Below are positions 61,999 through 64,000 of a stretch of 64,000 nucleotides of DNA, piece after piece. Each line of letters starts with the position of its first letter. Position 1 is the stretch's first letter. Position numbers and translations under genes: made by a program. The notes beneath the pieces were generated by a model that saw only the letters and a program-made list of their open reading frames with translations, was not told where the DNA came from and did not search any database. This DNA comes from JABDLO01 sp041749255 (lineage in GTDB: Bacteria; Bacteroidota; Bacteroidia; Chitinophagales; Saprospiraceae), in the NCBI GenBank assembly GCA_041749255.1, contig JBGTBR010000081.1:70851-134850 (forward strand). The letters are read 5' to 3'.

Positions 61999-63150
61999 AT
62001 GCAGAAAGGATTAACAAATATCGTTTTCCGGATTGCAAGGACAATATTGGTCATTTTTGTTTTGATTGCCCTATTCCATAAATTTCTTGCCAACGACCTT
62101 CCTATTACCGGAAGACTTAATGGGAGACTGGTTTTTCCTGTAGTACAGGATTATCTCTTTGCTGCCGGTATGATTAAAGTAAATCCGCGGGTTAACAGCA
62201 ACGAATTAAAAAGGGGAATACCTACTCTAATTCCATTTAATCCTTATGAAATGGATCAAAAAAATGCCATGGTAAAACCAGGAGTAAACGGTCATTGGTT
62301 GGGAACAGATCATTTGGGCCGGGATGTGGCTGCGGGTATTATTTATGGATTTTGGATTGCATTGTTGGTAGGTGTATTATCTATTGGGATAGCTTTACTA
62401 CTCGCAGTAGTCATTGGGGTTTCTGCGGCCTATTTTAAAAAATTTCCATTAAAGATGGGACTGTTTTCATTTCTTTGGTCAAGCATTGTTTTTATTGTGG
62501 GATTATTTTATATCATCTTTGAATGGCACAATTCAGGTTTTCCAGGAAAGCTATTGATGGTATTTTTGGTTACGGCGTTTTGGTTGATCGGATTTTACTT
62601 TACAGTTTGCTGGCAATCCATTTCCTTTACCATTCCCGTGGACAGATTGATGGATAAACTTATTGAAGTCAGAGAGTCCATTCCATCATTGTTTTTAGTT
62701 CTGGGCATGGTAGCTTTATTTGAATATAACTCCATTTGGAATATTGTCCTCATCATTGGTATTATAGGCTGGAGTAATTTGTCCAGGTATATCCGTTCGG
62801 AAGTGATGTCTGTAATGGAGGAAAATTATATCAAATCGGCCATTATATCAGGAGCAACAAGGTGGAAAATTCTGATCAGGCATATTTTACCCAACGCTAT
62901 GGATTCGGTCATCGCTTTAGTCGCTTTTAGCATTGCTTCTGCTGTACTGTTGGAAGCCTCACTTTCTTTTTTAGGAATAGGGGTGCCCATTGAGCAACCT
63001 ACCTGGGGGTCTCTCCTGAGCGGAGCCAGAAAAACCAATGCCTGGTGGCTGGCTGTTTTTCCAGGAATTTGTATTTTTATTCTGGTGACTTCACTAAGTA
63101 TTTTTGCTGATAAAATTCAGAAAAATATAGACCCTCGCTTAAGAGCATAA
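61999..63150 (+). CDS. Peptide-type ABC transporter permease (DppC-like)
   Basis: The 383-aa permease starts with one transmembrane helix, then a periplasmic insertion of about 80 residues. The characteristic HWLGTDHLGRDVAAGIIYGFWIALLVGVLSIGIA follows. The EAA loop (SAIISGATRWKILIRHILPNAMDSVIALVAFSIASAVLLEASLSFLGIG) is intact. Additional hydrophobic segments around residues 145-205 mean more helices than the E. coli DppC. It pairs with the preceding permease as a heterodimer. The ATPases must come from elsewhere on the chromosome. Confidence 0.9.
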   Translation: MQKGLTNIVFRIARTILVIFVLIALFHKFLANDLPITGRLNGRLVFPVVQDYLFAAGMIKVNPRVNSNELKRGIPTLIPFNPYEMDQKNAMVKPGVNGHWLGTDHLGRDVAAGIIYGFWIALLVGVLSIGIALLLAVVIGVSAAYFKKFPLKMGLFSFLWSSIVFIVGLFYIIFEWHNSGFPGKLLMVFLVTAFWLIGFYFTVCWQSISFTIPVDRLMDKLIEVRESIPSLFLVLGMVALFEYNSIWNIVLIIGIIGWSNLSRYIRSEVMSVMEENYIKSAIISGATRWKILIRHILPNAMDSVIALVAFSIASAVLLEASLSFLGIGVPIEQPTWGSLLSGARKTNAWWLAVFPGICIFILVTSLSIFADKIQKNIDPRLRA

Positions 63151-63160
63151 ATGGGTAATT

Positions 63161-63325
63161 TTAGAATAATCTCGATTTTCCCCTTTTATTGGAAGCCTGT
63201 TTATTCTTGTTCTTTTCGTACATTTCTTCAGCCGGACACCCATAAGATGCTCTGCATCCGTAAGAGGAAAAAGTAGTAAATGCCAAAAAAAGACATACTG
63301 CCAGAAAGTACTTCCAATGTTTCAT
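63161..63325 (-). CDS. Small secreted protein, 54 aa
   Basis: A minus-strand frame of 55 codons, too short for ordinary ORF thresholds. The translation begins MKHWKYFLAVCLFLAFTTFS (a good signal peptide) and continues through SSYGCRASYGCPAEEMY to a Lys/Arg-rich tail ending RGKSRLF. The two Cys residues (24 and 30), followed by PAEE, look designed for a lipid anchor or disulfide. It is antisense to nothing: it fills the gap between the DppC-like gene and HU. Function unknown. Confidence 0.65.
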   Translation of the reverse strand: MKHWKYFLAVCLFLAFTTFSSYGCRASYGCPAEEMYEKNKNKQASNKRGKSRLF

Positions 63326-63442
63326 AGGGTAATATTAGTCATTTTTTTAACTACTAAAAAGCACTATTGATAGAAAAAAGCAACAAAATATCAGTGAAAA
63401 CCCTGTATTTATCGTATTTGGAGTGTTTTTTTTCGCATAATG

Positions 63443-63474
63443 TTTGAATATATATTTTTCTTAATATAATTTTG
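63443..63474 (+). promoter_or_regulatory. Bacteroidota-type promoter of the HU gene
   Basis: TTTG (63443-63446), 20 nt, then TAATTTTG (63467-63474): both elements match the consensus. The HU ATG is 34 nt downstream. Confidence 0.8.
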
Positions 63475-63508
63475 ACCTATTAATTCATCATGAATAAAAT
63501 CTATTAAC

Positions 63509-63781
63509 ATGAACAAAGGAGATTTAATCAATGCGGTATCAGATGCTGCAGGAATCACCAAAGGCCAGGCAGGAGATGCTGTAAATGCAGTTTTTTCAGC
63601 TATTGAAGGAGCCTTGAAAAATGGTGGCAAAGCTTCATTTATTGGCTTTGGAACTTTTTCTGTTTCTCACAGATCTGCTCGCGAAGGAAGAAACCCTTCC
63701 ACAGGTAAAACCATTAAAATACCAGCAAAAAACCAGGTAAAGTTTAAGGCCGGGAAATCTTTGGTCGATGGAGTAAATTAA
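63509..63781 (+). CDS. HU-family DNA-binding protein
   Basis: The 90-aa histone-like protein has the full HU pattern: MNKGDLINAVSDAAGITKGQAGDAVNAVFSAIEGALKNGGKASFIGFGTFSVSHRSAREGRNPSTGKTIKIPAKNQVKFKAGKSL. The arm residues (RNPSTGKTIKIPA) that bend DNA are complete. It compacts and bends chromosomal DNA as a dimer. It has its own promoter and a strong terminator. Confidence 0.97.
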   Translation: MNKGDLINAVSDAAGITKGQAGDAVNAVFSAIEGALKNGGKASFIGFGTFSVSHRSAREGRNPSTGKTIKIPAKNQVKFKAGKSLVDGVN

Positions 63782-63805
63782 TATTTCATTGTAGAAATAG
63801 CCATG

Positions 63806-63844
63806 AAAAGAGGTAACCTGTTTATAATAGGTTACCTCTTTTTA
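63806..63844 (+). terminator. Rho-independent terminator after the HU gene
   Basis: AAAAGAGGTAACCT (63806-63819) and its exact complement (63829-63842) form a 14-bp stem with a 9-nt loop, ending in a T run. Confidence 0.92.
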
Positions 63845-63879
63845 ATTGATTCCTCTCTGCGTGTGTATGACAAAATGCA

Positions 63880-64000
63880 CTATGCCGCAATCTTTTTTAT
63901 CAAATCAGTTACGATGCCCCACGAACTACTACTTCTGTAGCATCTAAGATTTGCTATTGCATTGGCACCTTTTATACTCCATTTTTGACCTGAGAGTTTC
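63880..64000 (-). CDS. C-terminal fragment of a probable transposase (runs off window)
   Basis: The minus strand is open from the right edge to a stop at 63880. The 39 visible residues, beginning KLSGQKWSIKGANAIANLRC, resemble the C-terminal GxRWSxxGAxxxLxLR pattern of ISKra4-like and related transposases. The gene would start beyond the window. Whether the element is intact cannot be seen, and no terminal inverted repeat was identified between here and HU. Confidence 0.5.
   Translation of the reverse strand, partial: KLSGQKWSIKGANAIANLRCYRSSSSWGIVTDLIKKIAA

Overview
This window is a stretch of chromosome from a Bacteroidota bacterium, most likely a Saprospiria/Cytophagia-type environmental lineage (the lineage is inference). 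Four things point there. Secreted proteins end in type IX secretion (T9SS) C-terminal sorting domains. A SprE/PorW-type T9SS lipoprotein gene is present. Genes lack Shine-Dalgarno sequences and several carry the Bacteroidota promoter pattern (TTTG, 19-20 nt, TAnnTTTG). Gene order also fits: hpf - tRNA-Thr/Tyr/Gly/Thr - tuf - tRNA-Trp - secE - nusG - rplKAJL - rpoBC. DNA is AT-rich, with no rRNA operon, CRISPR array or complete mobile element; a probable transposase fragment lies at the right edge.

Layout. 1-7.6 kb: secreted proteins, namely the 3' end of a surface protein, a 1142-aa S8 protease, an unknown secreted protein and a leishmanolysin-like metalloprotease; both proteases end in T9SS domains. 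7.6-21.6 kb: the translation/transcription core (hpf, five tRNAs, tuf, secE, nusG, rplK, rplA, rplJ, rplL, rpoB, rpoC). 21.6-22.1 kb: a non-coding composite of degenerate short repeats and a terminator. 22.1-26.2 kb: a probable metal-homeostasis locus (Fur-family regulator, MerC-like and HupE-like membrane proteins, a DUF6702-like protein, an MbnP-like lipoprotein, a PQQ-type sugar dehydrogenase), with a perfect palindromic operator candidate before merC. 26.4-28.4 kb: a three-gene minus-strand envelope operon with two LVIVD-type lipoproteins. 28.5-31.2 kb: atpDC and scpA on the minus strand. 31.4-35.8 kb: an XRE regulator, an ECF sigma factor, Dps, an ABC exporter and a small outer-membrane protein. 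35.8-42.6 kb: envelope biogenesis (murB, an MCE/MlaD protein, a SPOR-domain amidase, lptD). 42.8-47.8 kb: a giant surface protein with ten SdrD_B-like modules and a T9SS tail. 47.8-50.5 kb: a bacilliredoxin, a DUF5777-like barrel and a duplicated-domain secreted protein. 51-57.7 kb: bactofilin, AtpZ, an AtpI-like protein, a biotin carrier, sprE/porW, an M23 peptidase and a HAD protein. 57.7-64 kb: a TIGR01777 epimerase, a peptide-type ABC cassette without an ATPase, an unlisted 54-aa secreted small protein, HU, and the transposase tail.

Functionally the window joins growth-rate-coupled housekeeping operons to envelope construction. LptD, the MCE protein, the amidase and MurB build the wall and outer membrane; SprE supports T9SS, and the S8, metalloprotease and SdrD-like proteins are its probable cargo. 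The part most likely to hold under-described biology is the Fur-MerC-HupE-DUF6702-MbnP locus. All functional calls rest on reading motifs and gene order; no database search was run.
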